Part shown: positions 10,614-21,304 of the stretch, in pieces | Layout of the letters: each line of letters starts with the position of its first letter | How positions within the stretch are numbered: the first letter of the stretch is position 1 | Assembly: GCA_018969355.1 (NCBI GenBank) | Contig: JAGWYO010000014.1 | Span: 1 to 39,703 of the forward strand | Length of the DNA stretch: 39,703 nucleotides | DNA from: Actinomycetales bacterium | GTDB lineage: Bacteria > Actinomycetota > Actinomycetes > Nanopelagicales > Nanopelagicaceae | Direction: 5' to 3' | Translations under genes and position numbers: made by a program | The notes under the pieces: generated by a model | The model's database searches: none | Seen by the model: only the letters and a program-made list of their open reading frames with translations | What the model was told of the DNA's origin: nothing

Positions 10614-11243
10614 CTACAGAATATGTGGCGGAATGGCAATTCCGGCTGCATTTTTAGCAGTGATTGCACTTCCTTGAACAGTTCTCAGCGGAATGATTCC
10701 TGCCCACAGGCCAATATCTAGATCCTCTTCATCATCGGATGGATCACCGCTGCGTGCCTTAGCGGAAATCTTCTCCAAGCTCAGTTCCACAATCATTGTT
10801 GCTGCAGATTCTTTCTTTGTCATTGTGCGGCCATATTCCCACAGACCTGGAACGAGCTTTGTTGTGATGCGCTCTAATGCGACTTCTTTTTCTTCTTCTT
10901 TTAAAACTCGTGCTTTGCCAAAGATCATTACTGATTCATAGTTCATTGATGAATTAAAGGCAGAGCGCGCAACAACGATTGCATTGAGTTGAGTGACTGT
11001 CACACAGAGATCTATTCCCTTAGCAATTGCCATCATGATGCGAGAGCCAGTGGAACCGTGAATCAAAATACGGTTTTCATCTCTTGCAAAACCCATAGGA
11101 ACAACAAAAGGCGCATTGATATCTGGATCAATGAAGCCAACGTGTGCAACGTATTGGCTATCTAGTAATGCATTGATATTTAAGCGATCGTGAACTTCTC
11201 GATCAGCGTGTCGCTGCACATGAAATTTCTCATCGTTTGCCAT
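10614..11243 (-). CDS. Pyridoxamine 5'-phosphate oxidase-like FMN-binding split-barrel protein
   Basis: The 209-residue protein resembles the PNPOx-like / NimA group of flavin- or deazaflavin-binding split barrels. Support comes from RLNINALLDSQYVAHVGFIDPDINAPFVVPMGFARDENRILIHGSTGSRIMMAI, followed by the CVTVTQLNAIVVARSAFNSSMNYESVMIFGKARVL core, which is typical of the family. A C-terminal acidic stretch (GDPSDDEEDLD) precedes a conserved GIIPLRT-like strand. Substrate is unknown and a cytosolic reductase or oxidase role is inferred. The ATG is just 12 bases from the T-tract of the rpoC terminator and has no Shine-Dalgarno, so it is expressed either by read-through or as a leaderless mRNA. 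Confidence 0.8.
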   Translation of the reverse strand: MANDEKFHVQRHADREVHDRLNINALLDSQYVAHVGFIDPDINAPFVVPMGFARDENRILIHGSTGSRIMMAIAKGIDLCVTVTQLNAIVVARSAFNSSMNYESVMIFGKARVLKEEEKEVALERITTKLVPGLWEYGRTMTKKESAATMIVELSLEKISAKARSGDPSDDEEDLDIGLWAGIIPLRTVQGSAITAKNAAGIAIPPHIL

Positions 11244-11255
11244 TGTTTGAGTGTA

Positions 11256-11287
11256 ATAAAAAAGGCTCCCCGGAGGGAGCCCTTTTC
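11256..11287 (-). terminator. Intrinsic terminator of the rpoBC transcript
   Basis: A perfect 7-bp stem, arms GGCTCCC at 11264-11270 and GGGAGCC at 11275-11281, closes a CGGA loop. On the minus strand it is followed by six T residues and ATT, immediately downstream of the rpoC stop at 11301. This is a textbook rho-independent terminator. Confidence 0.92.
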
Positions 11288-11300
11288 ATTGAATTATTAT

Positions 11301-14300
11301 CTAGCGAGGAATGTCTACCTCATCAAGACGCACTGCTTCACCTGAACCCTGTTGGTCAAATGGTGTGAAGTCATATTCATCATAAGCTGCATACACAGCG
11401 GCCTTTGCTTCTTCCGTTGGCTCAACACGAATGTTGCGATAACGGGCAAGACCAGTACCGGCAGGAATTAACTTACCGATGATGACATTCTCTTTTAGAC
11501 CAAGCAGTGGATCACTCTTTTCAGAAATTGCCGCGTCCGTTAGAACACGAGTTGTCTCCTGGAATGATGCAGCTGACAACCATGACTCAGTTGCCAGTGA
11601 TGCCTTAGTGATACCCATAAGTTCTGGGCGACCAGAGGCGGCCTTTCCACCAGTAGTAACTACGCGACGGTTTTCAGCTTCAAAGCGTCCGCGCTCAACG
11701 AGCTCACCTGGAAGTAGATCGGCATCTCCTGCTTCAAGCACAGTGATGCGTTTGAGCATTTGGCGAACGATGACTTCGATGTGCTTATCGTGAATGCCTA
11801 CACCCTGTGAGCGATACACAGATTGAATTTCATTGACCAAGTGAACTTGAGTTGCACGGGGTCCAAGAATACGAAGCACCTGCTTTGGATCAATTGCACC
11901 GACGACCATCTTCTGGCCAACTTCAACGCGAACGCCATCTTCTACAAGTAGCTTCTGACGACGAGTGATTGGGTAAGCAACTTCTTCGCCACCATCATCT
12001 GGAGTTACGATGATTTTCTTACCTTTTGCATCTTCGCGGAATGAAACAACACCTGCTGTTTCAGCAATTGGTGCAACACCCTTTGGTGTGCGTGCTTCGA
12101 AGAGCTCGACAATACGTGGAAGACCATGAGTGATGTCATCACCGGCAACACCGCCAGTGTGGAAGGTACGCATTGTTAACTGTGTACCAGGCTCACCAAT
12201 TGACTGTGCTGCGATGATTCCAACTGCTTCACCCACTGCCACTCGTTGTCCTGCTGCAAGGGATCGACCATAGCAAGCTGCGCACTGTCCGACCTTGCTA
12301 TCGCAAGTAAGAACGGAGCGAATCTTTACTTCATCAACACCAGCTGCAACAAGTTGATCAATGTTGCGATCTCCAAGATCTGTTCCCGCCGTAAGAATGA
12401 CTGTGCCATCAACTTCAATGTCATCGGCCAACGTGCGGCCAAATACTGAAGTTTCAACATGGTCATACTTGACAAGGTTTCCTGCATCCTGACGAACACC
12501 AATCTGTAGAACAAGACCGCGATCAGTACCGCAATCTTCTTCACGGATGATGACATCCTGAGCAACATCGCACAGGCGACGAGTCAAGTAACCAGAGTCA
12601 GCAGTACGAAGGGCAGTATCTGCAAGACCCTTACGTGCACCGTGAGTAGAAATGAAATACTCAAGCACAGAAAGACCTTCACGGAAGTTAGATTTAATGG
12701 GGCGAGGAATAATTTCACCCTTTGGATTTGCTACGAGTCCGCGCATACCTGCAATCTGGCGGATCTGCATCATATTTCCGCGAGCACCAGAGAAGACCAT
12801 CATCCACACTGGGTTAACGCGAGGGAAGTTTTCTTCCATCTCTTTACCCACTTCAGCTGTTGCCTTTGTCCAGATTTCGATCAATTCCTGACGACGCTCG
12901 TCATCAGTGATGAGTCCCTTTTCATATTGAGATTGAACCTTGTCGGCCTGTGTTTCATAGCTCTCAAGGATTTCTTTTTTGCGTGGTGGTGTAACAACAT
13001 CCTCAATACCAATAGTTGCTCCTGCGCGAGTTGCCCAGTGGAAGCCAAGTGCCTTCAACGCATCAAGGGTCTGTGCAACAACGACCTTTGGATAGAACTC
13101 AGCAAGACGATCGACAATGCCACCCAGTTGCTTCTTGGTTACATCTAGATCCACATATGGGAAATCAGCTGGAAGCGCTTCGTTAAACAAAGCGCGACCG
13201 ATAGTTGTTTCAATAGTTTCATTTGAATTGGCAAGACGAATTTTAATCTGTGCCTGCAAAGAAACTGAATGTTGATCATGAGCCATGATTGCTTCAGCAA
13301 TCGAGCTAAATGCACGACCTTCCCCTAGTTCACCATCGCGAACCATGGTCAAGTAATACAGACCAAGAACCATGTCCTGTGTTGGTGAAGTAATGGGGCG
13401 ACCGTTAGCAGGGGACAAAATGTTATTTGAAGACAACATCAAGATACGAGCTTCAGCCTGTGCTTCAGCAGAGAGCGGCAAGTGAACAGCCATCTGATCA
13501 CCATCGAAGTCAGCGTTGAAAGCTGTACACACGAGTGGGTGAATTTGAACTGCCTTGCCTTCTACCAACTGTGGTTCAAAAGCTTGGATACCCAAACGGT
13601 GAAGGGTAGGTGCACGGTTGAGTAGTACTGGATGCTCTGCAATAACTTCTTCCAAAACATCCCACACAACTGGACGAGCACGTTCAACCATGCGCTTTGC
13701 AGATTTAATGTTCTGCGCGTGGTTAAGGTCAACAAGTCGCTTCATTACAAATGGCTTGAAGAGTTCAAGTGCCATCTGTTTAGGAAGACCGCACTGGTGC
13801 AGCTTCAACTGTGGACCAACAACAATGACTGAACGACCTGAGTAGTCAACGCGCTTTCCGAGCAAGTTCTGGCGGAAACGTCCCTGCTTACCCTTGAGCA
13901 TGTCTGAAAGTGACTTGAGTGCACGGTTACCTGGACCTGTAACTGGACGACCACGACGACCATTATCAAACAAGGCATCTACAGCTTCCTGCAACATACG
14001 CTTTTCGTTGTTAACGATAATCTCTGGTGCACCAAGATCAGCAAGTCGCTTCAAACGGTTGTTACGGTTAATAACACGGCGGTAGAGATCATTGAGATCT
14101 GAAGTCGCAAAGCGACCACCATCGAGTTGAACCATAGGGCGTAGATCAGGTGGAATAACTGGAACACAATCAAGCACCATGGATGCTGGCTTATTGCTTG
14201 TTGTAAGGAATGCGTTAACTACCTTTAAGCGCTTGATTGCACGAGTCTTCTTAGCGCCTTTGCCATTTTCTGAAAGGTCAGTAAGCAACTTGTGCTCAGT

Positions 14301-15113
14301 TTCAAGATCAAAAGTCTCTAAGCGATGCTTAATTGCAGCAGCACCCATATCTCCCTTGAAATACATTCCATAACGATCACGCATTTCGCGGTAAAGGTTT
14401 TCATCACCCTCAAGATCTTGAACCTTCAAGTTCTTAAAGCGAACCCAGACGCTTTCTAGGCGATCAAGCTCGCGCTCTGAACGATCACGGATTGATTTGA
14501 GTTCACGCTCTGCAGATTCGCGCACCTTACGCTTCACATCAGATTTAGCATCTTCAGATTCAAGCTCAGCTAGATCTGATTCAAGCTTCTTGGTGCGAAC
14601 ATCGAGATCGTTATCACGACGAGTTTCAATCTTCTTGCGATCATTAGCCAACTTCTTTTCAAGTTGTGGCATATCTTCTTCACGCGCTTGCCCATCAACT
14701 TCTGTGATCATATAAGCAGCAAAGTAAATGACTTTTTCTAGATCCTTTGGAGCAAGATCAAGTAGGTAACCAAGGCGTGATGGAACACCCTTGAAGTACC
14801 AGATGTGAGTGACAGGAGCAGCAAGCTCGATGTGACCCATACGTTCGCGACGAACCTTTGCTCGTGTTACTTCAACACCGCATCGCTCGCAGATGATTCC
14901 CTTAAATCGAACGCGCTTGTACTTACCGCAATAACATTCCCAGTCACGAGTTGGTCCGAAGATCTTCTCGTCAAATAGGCCATCCTTTTCAGGCTTAAGC
15001 GTGCGGTAGTTGATTGTCTCTGGCTTTTTTACTTCGCCGAAAGACCATTCACGAATGTTTTCAGCCGATGCAAGGCCGATACGTAGTTCATCAAAGAAGT
15101 TAACGTCTAACAT
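11301..15113 (-). CDS. rpoC: DNA-directed RNA polymerase subunit beta'
   Basis: This is the catalytic clamp subunit of RNA polymerase. The 1270-residue protein starts [18 protein letters not shown] as in other actinobacteria. It has the zinc ligands Cys60, Cys62, Cys75 and Cys78 (ECYCGKYK ... CERCGVE) and the Mg2+-binding catalytic motif NADFDGDQM near residues 530-538. A coiled, charged Lys/Glu/Arg-rich segment at about 140-235 is the actinobacterial clamp insertion. The second zinc site (CGTDRG ... [13 protein letters not shown]) is present. It lies 13 bases after rpoB and ends at a strong terminator. Confidence 0.99.
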   Translation of the reverse strand: MLDVNFFDELRIGLASAENIREWSFGEVKKPETINYRTLKPEKDGLFDEKIFGPTRDWECYCGKYKRVRFKGIICERCGVEVTRAKVRRERMGHIELAAPVTHIWYFKGVPSRLGYLLDLAPKDLEKVIYFAAYMITEVDGQAREEDMPQLEKKLANDRKKIETRRDNDLDVRTKKLESDLAELESEDAKSDVKRKVRESAERELKSIRDRSERELDRLESVWVRFKNLKVQDLEGDENLYREMRDRYGMYFKGDMGAAAIKHRLETFDLETEHKLLTDLSENGKGAKKTRAIKRLKVVNAFLTTSNKPASMVLDCVPVIPPDLRPMVQLDGGRFATSDLNDLYRRVINRNNRLKRLADLGAPEIIVNNEKRMLQEAVDALFDNGRRGRPVTGPGNRALKSLSDMLKGKQGRFRQNLLGKRVDYSGRSVIVVGPQLKLHQCGLPKQMALELFKPFVMKRLVDLNHAQNIKSAKRMVERARPVVWDVLEEVIAEHPVLLNRAPTLHRLGIQAFEPQLVEGKAVQIHPLVCTAFNADFDGDQMAVHLPLSAEAQAEARILMLSSNNILSPANGRPITSPTQDMVLGLYYLTMVRDGELGEGRAFSSIAEAIMAHDQHSVSLQAQIKIRLANSNETIETTIGRALFNEALPADFPYVDLDVTKKQLGGIVDRLAEFYPKVVVAQTLDALKALGFHWATRAGATIGIEDVVTPPRKKEILESYETQADKVQSQYEKGLITDDERRQELIEIWTKATAEVGKEMEENFPRVNPVWMMVFSGARGNMMQIRQIAGMRGLVANPKGEIIPRPIKSNFREGLSVLEYFISTHGARKGLADTALRTADSGYLTRRLCDVAQDVIIREEDCGTDRGLVLQIGVRQDAGNLVKYDHVETSVFGRTLADDIEVDGTVILTAGTDLGDRNIDQLVAAGVDEVKIRSVLTCDSKVGQCAACYGRSLAAGQRVAVGEAVGIIAAQSIGEPGTQLTMRTFHTGGVAGDDITHGLPRIVELFEARTPKGVAPIAETAGVVSFREDAKGKKIIVTPDDGGEEVAYPITRRQKLLVEDGVRVEVGQKMVVGAIDPKQVLRILGPRATQVHLVNEIQSVYRSQGVGIHDKHIEVIVRQMLKRITVLEAGDADLLPGELVERGRFEAENRRVVTTGGKAASGRPELMGITKASLATESWLSAASFQETTRVLTDAAISEKSDPLLGLKENVIIGKLIPAGTGLARYRNIRVEPTEEAKAAVYAAYDEYDFTPFDQQGSGEAVRLDEVDIPR

Positions 15114-15126
15114 GGTTTTATCCCTC

Positions 15127-18100
15127 TCACACTTCTTCTACGCTGCTTGGCTCAACTCGTGACAAGTTGATACCTAGCTCTTCGGCGGCACGGAATACTT
15201 CTTCATCTGTATCGCGCATTTCAATTGCGACACCTTCAGAAGAGAGCACTTCAACATTAAGACATAGGGATTGCATTTCCTTAATAAGCACCTTGAATGA
15301 TTCAGGGATGCCTGGTTCAGGAATGTTTTCGCCCTTAACAATTGCTTCATAGACCTTGACGCGTCCAAGAACGTCGTCAGATTTAATTGTGAGGAGTTCT
15401 TGAAGTGTGTAAGCAGCACCATAAGCTTCAAGTGCCCACACTTCCATCTCACCAAATCGCTGACCACCGAACTGAGCTTTTCCACCCAGTGGCTGTTGCG
15501 TGATCATTGAGTATGGACCAGTTGAACGTGCGTGAATCTTGTCGTCGACCAAGTGATGCAGCTTCAAGATGTACATGTATCCAACTGAAATTGGTGTTGG
15601 GTATGGCTCGCCAGAACGGCCATCGAATAAACGGGCCTTTCCTGAACGACCAATTAATTGATTGCCATCGCGGTTAGGCAATGTGCTTGATAAAAGCCCA
15701 GAGATTTCATCTTCTAGTGCACCATCAAATACCGGTGTTGCAAACTTAGTTCCTGGCTCTCCCTTTTCAGCACCGATTGCGCGCATGTGGTTCTGCCAGG
15801 CTTCATCGACACCGGATAGATCCCAACCAGTTTTTGCAACCCACCCTAAGTGCATTTCAAGCACCTGACCAACGTTCATACGACCAGGCACACCCAGTGG
15901 GTTAAGAACAACATCTACTGGTGTTCCATCTTCAAGGAATGGCATATCTTCAACTGGAAGAATCTTAGAGATAACACCCTTGTTACCGTGGCGACCAGCA
16001 AGCTTGTCACCATCTTGAATCTTGCGCTTTTGTGCAACATAAACGCGAACCAATTGGTTAACGCCAGCTGCTAACTCAAAGCCTTCTTCAGATTCGAAGA
16101 TCTTTACGCCAATAACTTTTCCTGATTCACCGTGTGGAACCTTAAGAGACGTATCGCGAACTTCTCGAGCCTTCTCACCAAAGATTGCACGCAGCAATCG
16201 CTCTTCAGGAGTTAACTCTGTTTCTCCCTTAGGAGTTACCTTTCCAACCAATATGTCGCCAGGTACTACATCGGCGCCAACACGGATGATTCCGCGCTCA
16301 TCTAGATCGGCTAGAACTTCCTCTGAAACGTTAGGAATATCGCGAGTGATTTCCTCGGCGCCAAGCTTGGTGTCGCGTGCATCTACTTCGTATTCCTCAA
16401 TGTGAATTGATGTCAAAACATCGTCTTGAACCAAACGCTGCGACAAGATAATCGCATCTTCATAGTTATGGCCTTCCCATGACATAAATGCCACGAGCAA
16501 GTTCTTACCCAAAGCCATTTCACCAAGTTCGGTACATGGACCATCAGCAATTACTGAGCCAACTTCAACTCGTTGACCTTCAGAAACAATAACTTTCTGG
16601 TTATATGAAGTCCCTTGGTTAGAACGTGTGAACTTGTGAAGTGAATATGTTTGGTATGTGGAGTCATCTGCCATGACCTTTACTTCTCCAGCAGATACTT
16701 CAGTAACAACGCCAGCCTTAGTCGCAGTCACAACATCACCAGCATCAACAGCTGCACGAAACTCCATGCCTGTACCGATAAGAGGTGCTTCTGCGCGCAT
16801 CAGCGGAACTGACTGGCGCATCATGTTAGAACCCATCAACGCACGGTTAGCATCATCGTGCTCAAGGAATGGAATCATCGCTGTTGCAACAGAGACCATC
16901 TGACGTGGAGAAACATCCATGTAATCAACTTCATCAGCTGGGATGTATTCAACTTCGCCGCCACGACGACGCACAAGTACACGTGCTTCAGCAAAGTGAT
17001 TGTCCTCAGTAAGTGGTGCATTTGCCTGAGCAATAATGTGCTCGTCTTCTTCATCAGCAGTTAAGTAATCAACTTGATCGGTTACGCGACCCTTTAAAAC
17101 TTTGCGATAAGGAGTTTCGATAAACCCGAATGCAGTGACGCGACCATATGTTGCAAGCGAACCAATAAGACCGATGTTTGGTCCTTCAGGAGTTTCAATG
17201 GGGCACATACGTCCGTAGTGCGATGGGTGAACGTCACGAACTTCAAAGCCTGCGCGATCTCGTGAGAGACCACCAGGCCCAAGTGCTGAAAGACGGCGCT
17301 TGTGTGTAAGTCCAGAGAGTGGATTTGTTTGATCCATAAACTGTGACAACTGAGAAGTTCCAAAGAACTCCTTAATTGATGCCACTACTGGCCGAATGTT
17401 GATCAATGTCTGTGGCGTAATCGCTTCAACATCTTGTGTAGTCATACGTTCGCGAACAACTCGCTCCATACGTGAAAGACCGATGCGAACCTGGTTTTGA
17501 ATCAATTCACCAACAGTACGTAGGCGACGATTACCGAAGTGATCGATATCGTCCTTCTCAACGCGCACTTCGCGGCCGTATTCCATCAATAGATCGCCAC
17601 GGTGAAGGGCTACTAGGTAGCGCAGCGTTGCCACAATGTCAGAGATAGTAAGGAGTGACGCTTTGAGTTCAAGGTCTAGGCCTAGTTTCTTATTAACCTT
17701 AAAGCGACCGACCTTGGCCAAGTCATAGCGCTTAGGGTTGAAGTAAAGATTCTCGATTAAGTTCTGTGCAGCTTCCTTAGTTGGTGGTTCACCTGGACGT
17801 AGCTTGCGGTATATATCTAACAGAGCCTCATCCTGTGTTTTTACAGTATCTTTTTCTAGAGTTATGCGCATTGATTCGAAATCACCGAACTCTTCAAGAA
17901 TCTGTTCTTCAGTCCAACCTAATGCCTTCAAGAAGACAGTTACAGATTGCTTACGCTTGCGGTCGATGCGAACACCAACCAAATCTTTTTTATCGACTTC
18001 AAATTCCAGCCATGCACCACGGCTTGGAATTACCTTAGCTGTGAATACATCTTTATCAGATGCTTTTTCAATTGTGCGCTCGAAGTAAACACCAGGTGAG

Positions 18101-18582
18101 CGAACTAGCTGTGAAACAACAACGCGTTCTGTTCCGTTAATAACGAAAGTTCCACGAGGTGTCATCACTGGAAAGTCACCCATGAAAACAGTCTGAGACT
18201 TAATTTCACCAGTGATGTTGTTTGTAAACTCTGCCGTTACGAATAATGGTTGTGAATATGTCATGTCGCGTTCTTTGCACTCATCGATTGAGTACTTTGG
18301 TGGCTCGAAACGGTGATCGCGGAATGAGAGAGACATAGATCCTTGGAAATCTTCGATTGGTGAAATCTCTTCAAAGATTTCTTCCAAACCAGAAGTTGTT
18401 GGGATTTCTCCACGATTCATTGAATCGGCTGCAGCAATACGTGAGCGCCATGCATCGTTGCCCAATAACCAGTCAACGCTTTCAACTTGCAACGCTAATA
18501 AGTTAGGAACTTCAAGAGGTTCCCGGATCTTTGCGAAAGAGATTCGGCGTGGAGCTACTGATGTTTTTTTATTCGCGGCCAA
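15127..18582 (-). CDS. rpoB: DNA-directed RNA polymerase subunit beta
   Basis: The beta subunit forms the second half of the RNA polymerase active-site cleft. The protein is 1151 residues. The rifampicin-binding cluster reads [18 protein letters not shown] then [14 protein letters not shown], around residues 395-430. The residues equivalent to E. coli Asp516, His526 and Ser531 are all wild type, so target-based rifampicin resistance is not predicted. The C-terminal half has [21 protein letters not shown] and [36 protein letters not shown] good promoter lies about 130 bases upstream, and the rplL terminator precedes it. Confidence 0.99.
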   Translation of the reverse strand: MAANKKTSVAPRRISFAKIREPLEVPNLLALQVESVDWLLGNDAWRSRIAAADSMNRGEIPTTSGLEEIFEEISPIEDFQGSMSLSFRDHRFEPPKYSIDECKERDMTYSQPLFVTAEFTNNITGEIKSQTVFMGDFPVMTPRGTFVINGTERVVVSQLVRSPGVYFERTIEKASDKDVFTAKVIPSRGAWLEFEVDKKDLVGVRIDRKRKQSVTVFLKALGWTEEQILEEFGDFESMRITLEKDTVKTQDEALLDIYRKLRPGEPPTKEAAQNLIENLYFNPKRYDLAKVGRFKVNKKLGLDLELKASLLTISDIVATLRYLVALHRGDLLMEYGREVRVEKDDIDHFGNRRLRTVGELIQNQVRIGLSRMERVVRERMTTQDVEAITPQTLINIRPVVASIKEFFGTSQLSQFMDQTNPLSGLTHKRRLSALGPGGLSRDRAGFEVRDVHPSHYGRMCPIETPEGPNIGLIGSLATYGRVTAFGFIETPYRKVLKGRVTDQVDYLTADEEDEHIIAQANAPLTEDNHFAEARVLVRRRGGEVEYIPADEVDYMDVSPRQMVSVATAMIPFLEHDDANRALMGSNMMRQSVPLMRAEAPLIGTGMEFRAAVDAGDVVTATKAGVVTEVSAGEVKVMADDSTYQTYSLHKFTRSNQGTSYNQKVIVSEGQRVEVGSVIADGPCTELGEMALGKNLLVAFMSWEGHNYEDAIILSQRLVQDDVLTSIHIEEYEVDARDTKLGAEEITRDIPNVSEEVLADLDERGIIRVGADVVPGDILVGKVTPKGETELTPEERLLRAIFGEKAREVRDTSLKVPHGESGKVIGVKIFESEEGFELAAGVNQLVRVYVAQKRKIQDGDKLAGRHGNKGVISKILPVEDMPFLEDGTPVDVVLNPLGVPGRMNVGQVLEMHLGWVAKTGWDLSGVDEAWQNHMRAIGAEKGEPGTKFATPVFDGALEDEISGLLSSTLPNRDGNQLIGRSGKARLFDGRSGEPYPTPISVGYMYILKLHHLVDDKIHARSTGPYSMITQQPLGGKAQFGGQRFGEMEVWALEAYGAAYTLQELLTIKSDDVLGRVKVYEAIVKGENIPEPGIPESFKVLIKEMQSLCLNVEVLSSEGVAIEMRDTDEEVFRAAEELGINLSRVEPSSVEEV

Positions 18583-18712
18583 GAGATGTCCTTCCAGACA
18601 ATAAAGCGGGCACGCACAACTATTAGGTCTCAGCCGCTATATGCCCTGACCATTTGAATTTTGTGCGAAGGTGAAGGCTATCGCGCGGGCCCGCTCTCTG
18701 TCCAACCGGGCC

Positions 18713-18741
18713 CTTATACCCCCAGGCGTTGGATTTGTCAG
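18713..18741 (-). promoter_or_regulatory. Sigma-70-type promoter for rpoBC
   Basis: On the minus strand CTGACA (18736-18741) and TATAAG (18713-18718) are separated by exactly 17 bases. They lie downstream of the rplL terminator and about 130 bases upstream of the rpoB start. The bases after the -10 are strongly G/C (GGCCCGG), the kind of discriminator seen at stringently controlled promoters. Promoter call by pattern; regulation by ppGpp is inference. Confidence 0.72.
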
Positions 18742-18781
18742 GAGATTGCCTAAAAAATGTGAATAAAGGGGCTGGGAATAG

Positions 18782-18815
18782 AAAAAGCCCCGCCTGGCGT
18801 GATGCCAAGCGGGGC
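18782..18815 (-). terminator. Intrinsic terminator of rplJL
   Basis: The outer stem GCCCCGC / GCGGGGC (18787-18793 and 18809-18815) and the inner stem TGGC / GCCA are split by one mismatch and close a 5-base loop. On the minus strand TTTTTC follows directly. It sits 14 bases after the rplL stop and before the rpoB promoter, so rpoBC has its own transcript start. Confidence 0.9.
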
Positions 18816-18829
18816 GATCTCTAACGCAA

Positions 18830-19216
18830 TTACTTGATTGTGACTGTTGCGCCAGCTGCCTCTAGGGCTGCCTTTGCTTTGTCTGCGCTCTCCTTGTTGA
18901 CCTTCTCTAGGAGAACTGCTGGTGTTGCATCGACAAGATCCTTCGCTTCCTTCAAGCCAAGACTTGAATTGAGGGCGCGAACTTCCTTGATCACTGCAAT
19001 CTTGGCTGAGCCAGCGTTTTCCAAGATAACTGTGAAGTCATCTTGTGCTGCAGATGCATCGCCACCTGCTGCTGCTCCACCTGCTGCTGCAGCTGCTACT
19101 GGAGCTGCCGCTGTTACATCGAACTCAGTTTCAAATGACTTAACGAACTCAGAGAGCTCGACCAATGTCATTTCCTTGAACTGTTCCAATAGGTCTTGTG
19201 TATTGAGCTTTGCCAT
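18830..19216 (-). CDS. rplL: 50S ribosomal protein L7/L12
   Basis: L7/L12 forms the flexible stalk that recruits translational GTPases. The 128-residue product has the N-terminal dimerisation domain ([26 protein letters not shown]), an Ala/Gly-rich hinge near residues 36-52, and the C-terminal domain with [22 protein letters not shown] and [13 protein letters not shown]. It begins 5 bases after the rplJ stop. A strong intrinsic terminator follows. Confidence 0.98.
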   Translation of the reverse strand: MAKLNTQDLLEQFKEMTLVELSEFVKSFETEFDVTAAAPVAAAAAGGAAAGGDASAAQDDFTVILENAGSAKIAVIKEVRALNSSLGLKEAKDLVDATPAVLLEKVNKESADKAKAALEAAGATVTIK

Positions 19217-19221
19217 TTTCG

Positions 19222-19848
19222 TTATTCCTTCTCTTCTGTTTCTGTGGATGCTTCAGTTGCTTCCGCTGCTGCAACTTGCGCAACTTCAGCCACAACTTCT
19301 GGTGCAACAGCTTCGGCAGCTGGTGCTTCTACTACAGCCTGCGCTGCTGGTGCTGATGCACCTTGTTCTGCTTCAAGCTTGATACGCAATGCATCGAAAA
19401 TACGAGCTGCCTTAGCAAGCGATCCCTTCATCGCACCTGCAAGCTTTGCCAATAGAACTTCACGAGACTCGAGGTTAGCGAGCTGCATGATCTCTTCTTT
19501 GGTTACGGCTTTGCCTTCGTAGATTCCACCCTTGATTACAAGTAATGGATTCTCTTTTGCGAAATCGCGCAGGCTCTTAGCCGCATCGATTGGGTCTCCC
19601 TTAATGAAGGCAACAGCTGAAGGACCAACAAGCAGATCTGGTGAAAGATCAACTCCGGCATCCTTTGCTGCAATCTTTGTAAGAGTGTTCTTGACTACTG
19701 AGTACTTGGTTTTTGCACCAAGTGCACGGCGAAGTTCCTTCATTGAAGTAACGGAGAGTCCGCGATATTCAGTAAGGACAGTTGCTGTAGCTGTGCGGAA
19801 ATCTTCCGTCAGTTCTGCAACTGCTGATGTTTTATCTGGGCGAGCCAT
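19222..19848 (-). CDS. rplJ: 50S ribosomal protein L10
   Basis: L10 anchors the L7/L12 stalk and represses its own operon by binding the mRNA leader. The start chosen is the ATG at 19846-19848 ([17 protein letters not shown]), with AGGTGA five bases upstream. A GTG three codons earlier would overlap that ribosome-binding site. The product is 208 residues with the core [20 protein letters not shown] and [12 protein letters not shown]. The last 45 or so residues are a low-complexity Ala/Glu/Val tail ([19 protein letters not shown]) beyond the L12-binding helix, longer than in many homologues. Confidence 0.97.
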   Translation of the reverse strand: MARPDKTSAVAELTEDFRTATATVLTEYRGLSVTSMKELRRALGAKTKYSVVKNTLTKIAAKDAGVDLSPDLLVGPSAVAFIKGDPIDAAKSLRDFAKENPLLVIKGGIYEGKAVTKEEIMQLANLESREVLLAKLAGAMKGSLAKAARIFDALRIKLEAEQGASAPAAQAVVEAPAAEAVAPEVVAEVAQVAAAEATEASTETEEKE

Positions 19849-19881
19849 TCGGTTCACCTTTCCTGGTACTTAGTGATCACA

Positions 19882-19918
19882 GGAAATAAAAAATCCGTAA
19901 CGCATAAGCGCCACGGAT
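19882..19918 (-). terminator. Attenuator terminator in the rplJL leader
   Basis: On the minus strand an 11-bp stem (ATCCGTGGCGC with GCGTTACGGAT, including two G-U pairs) closes a TTAT loop and is followed by TTTTTATTTCC. It lies upstream of rplJ, between the L10 leader and the start codon, so it can stop transcription before the operon. A premature terminator behind an L10 leader is a familiar attenuation layout. Confidence 0.8.
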
Positions 19919-19924
19919 GACCAT

Positions 19925-20000
19925 GAACACCTACGCGGGTTGAGATTTCCTCATTTATCGAATCTTCCTTGCGGAAAATTGCGACCTGCGGTCTTTGGTT
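19925..20000 (-). ncRNA. L10 leader (ribosomal protein L10-binding mRNA structure)
   Basis: The minus-strand leader has elements seen in bacterial L10 leaders: CAAAGACCGCAGGTCG (rc of 19983-19998), a small TTCC-GCAA-GGAA stem with a GNRA-type tetraloop (19965-19976), AATGAGGAAATCTCAACC in the kink-turn position, and CCCGCGTAGGTG (rc of 19928-19939). It lies between rplA and rplJ, directly before the attenuator. It would let free L10-(L12)4 shut down rplJL. Boundaries are approximate. Confidence 0.75.
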
Positions 20001-20009
20001 ATGGGTAGA

Positions 20010-20031
20010 GGGTAGGCCGGTTGGCCTACCC
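20010..20031 (-). promoter_or_regulatory. Stem-loop after rplA
   Basis: A perfect 9-bp stem, GGGTAGGCC at 20010-20018 and GGCCTACCC at 20023-20031, closes a 4-base loop 11 bases beyond the rplA stop. On the minus strand it lacks a T-tract, so it may be a weak terminator, an mRNA-end stabiliser or the base of the rplJ leader rather than a classic terminator. Confidence 0.45.
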
Positions 20032-20042
20032 CCGTCAAATTC

Positions 20043-20747
20043 TTAGTTAGCTGCTGGCTCGCGAACTAGGTTGGGATCTACAGCGATGCCAGGTCCCATA
20101 GTTGTTGAAACCACTGCCTTTTGCACATAACGACCCTTTGAAGAGTTTGGCTTTGCACGCATCACTTCTTCCATCGCCGCTGCGTAGTTCTCAGCTAACT
20201 GCTCGGCAGTAAATGAAACCTTGCCGATAAGGAAGTGAAGATTTGAGTTCTTATCAACGCGGAATTCAATCTTTCCACCCTTGATATCTTCAACAGCTTT
20301 TGCAACATCTGTTGTTACTGTGCCTGTCTTTGGGTTTGGCATTAAGCCGCGTGGTCCAAGAACCTTTCCAAGGCGACCGACCTTACCCATCAGATCTGGT
20401 GTTGAAACAACTGCGTCGTAATCAAGACGACCCTTTGAAACTTCATCGATCAATTCATCGCCACCGACGATATCTGCGCCAGCTGCGCGAGCTGCATCTG
20501 CTTTTTCTCCGTTAGCAAAAACCAATACGCGAGCAGTCTTACCTGTTCCGTGTGGCAAGTTAACAGTTGAGCGGATTGCTTGATCGGCTTTCTTTGGGTC
20601 AACGCCAAGTACTAAAGCAACTTCTACAGATGCGTTGTACTTAACTGTTGATGTTTCTTTGGCAAGTGTTACTGCCTCGAGTGGTGTGTAAAGGTGATCC
20701 TTGATTACCTTTGCTGCAGCCTCGTTATATTTCTTTGAGCGCTTCAT
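20043..20747 (-). CDS. rplA: 50S ribosomal protein L1
   Basis: L1 forms the mobile stalk at the E-site and is a translational repressor of its own operon in several bacteria. The start ATG at 20745-20747 ([14 protein letters not shown]) is chosen for its GAGGAT ribosome-binding site and homologous N-terminus, although the frame is open 18 codons upstream. The 234-residue product contains [34 protein letters not shown] and [16 protein letters not shown]. It follows rplK with an 89-base spacer that holds a perfect hairpin. Confidence 0.97.
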   Translation of the reverse strand: MKRSKKYNEAAAKVIKDHLYTPLEAVTLAKETSTVKYNASVEVALVLGVDPKKADQAIRSTVNLPHGTGKTARVLVFANGEKADAARAAGADIVGGDELIDEVSKGRLDYDAVVSTPDLMGKVGRLGKVLGPRGLMPNPKTGTVTTDVAKAVEDIKGGKIEFRVDKNSNLHFLIGKVSFTAEQLAENYAAAMEEVMRAKPNSSKGRYVQKAVVSTTMGPGIAVDPNLVREPAAN

Positions 20748-20803
20748 TTCATCCTCATTCTTTCTTAGGTTGTGGTTAGCGAACCAGCGCGGTTCTCCCA
20801 CAT

Positions 20804-20826
20804 CTTCTTCTCACTCTGAGAAGAAG
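20804..20826 (-). promoter_or_regulatory. Intercistronic hairpin between rplK and rplA
   Basis: A perfect 9-bp inverted repeat CTTCTTCTC (20804-20812) / GAGAAGAAG (20818-20826) closes a 5-base loop. It begins 10 bases after the rplK stop. There is no T-tract, so it is not a terminator. It might tune rplA translation or protect the rplK mRNA end; role unknown. Confidence 0.45.
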
Positions 20827-20836
20827 AACTCTTTAT

Positions 20837-21268
20837 TTATCCGTTAGTTGTTATTCCCATTGATCGCGCCGTTCCAGCGATAATCTTTGACGCTGCATCG
20901 ATGTCATTTGCATTTAAATCTGCCATCTTCACCTTTGCAATTTCAGCAACTTGAGCCATGGTGATATTTGCAACCTTGGTCTTGTGTGGAACTGCAGATC
21001 CCTTGTCAACGCCGGCAGCCTTCAAGATCAAACGTGAAGCTGGAGGAGTCTTAGTGATGAAAGTGAATGAGCGATCCTCGTAGACAGTAATCTCAACAGG
21101 AATGATCTGGCCCTTTTGAGCTTCGGTCGCAGCGTTGTATGCCTTGACGAACTCCATGATGTTGACACCATGCTGACCGAGTGCAGGACCTACTGGTGGA
21201 GCAGGTGTTGCTGCGCCAGCCTGGATCTGCAACTTAATGAATCCGGTTACCTTCTTCTTTGGTGCCAT
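20837..21268 (-). CDS. rplK: 50S ribosomal protein L11
   Basis: L11 belongs to the GTPase-associated centre and is needed for RelA-type ppGpp signalling. The 143-residue product starts [40 protein letters not shown], the N-terminal domain with the thiostrepton-region prolines. The C-terminal RNA-binding domain includes [42 protein letters not shown]. It lies 36 bases after nusG in the conserved order secE-nusG-rplK-rplA. Confidence 0.98.
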   Translation of the reverse strand: MAPKKKVTGFIKLQIQAGAATPAPPVGPALGQHGVNIMEFVKAYNAATEAQKGQIIPVEITVYEDRSFTFITKTPPASRLILKAAGVDKGSAVPHKTKVANITMAQVAEIAKVKMADLNANDIDAASKIIAGTARSMGITTNG

Positions 21269-21304
21269 TTCTTTTCCTCTTTTTGTTTTCTAGTAGTTCT
21301 TACA

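Noticed and set aside
18687-18713. GGGCCCG / CGGGCCC inverted repeat near the rpoB promoter as an RNA hairpin
   Set aside because: The predicted transcription start (near 18706) lies inside it, so one arm would not be transcribed; it is mainly the promoter discriminator.
19849-19857. A GTG start for rplJ
   Set aside because: It overlaps the AGGTGA Shine-Dalgarno of the ATG three codons later.
20748-20801. An extended rplA starting at GTG 20801
   Set aside because: The extra residues are not L1-like and overlap the intercistronic hairpin; the ATG at 20747 has its own ribosome-binding site.
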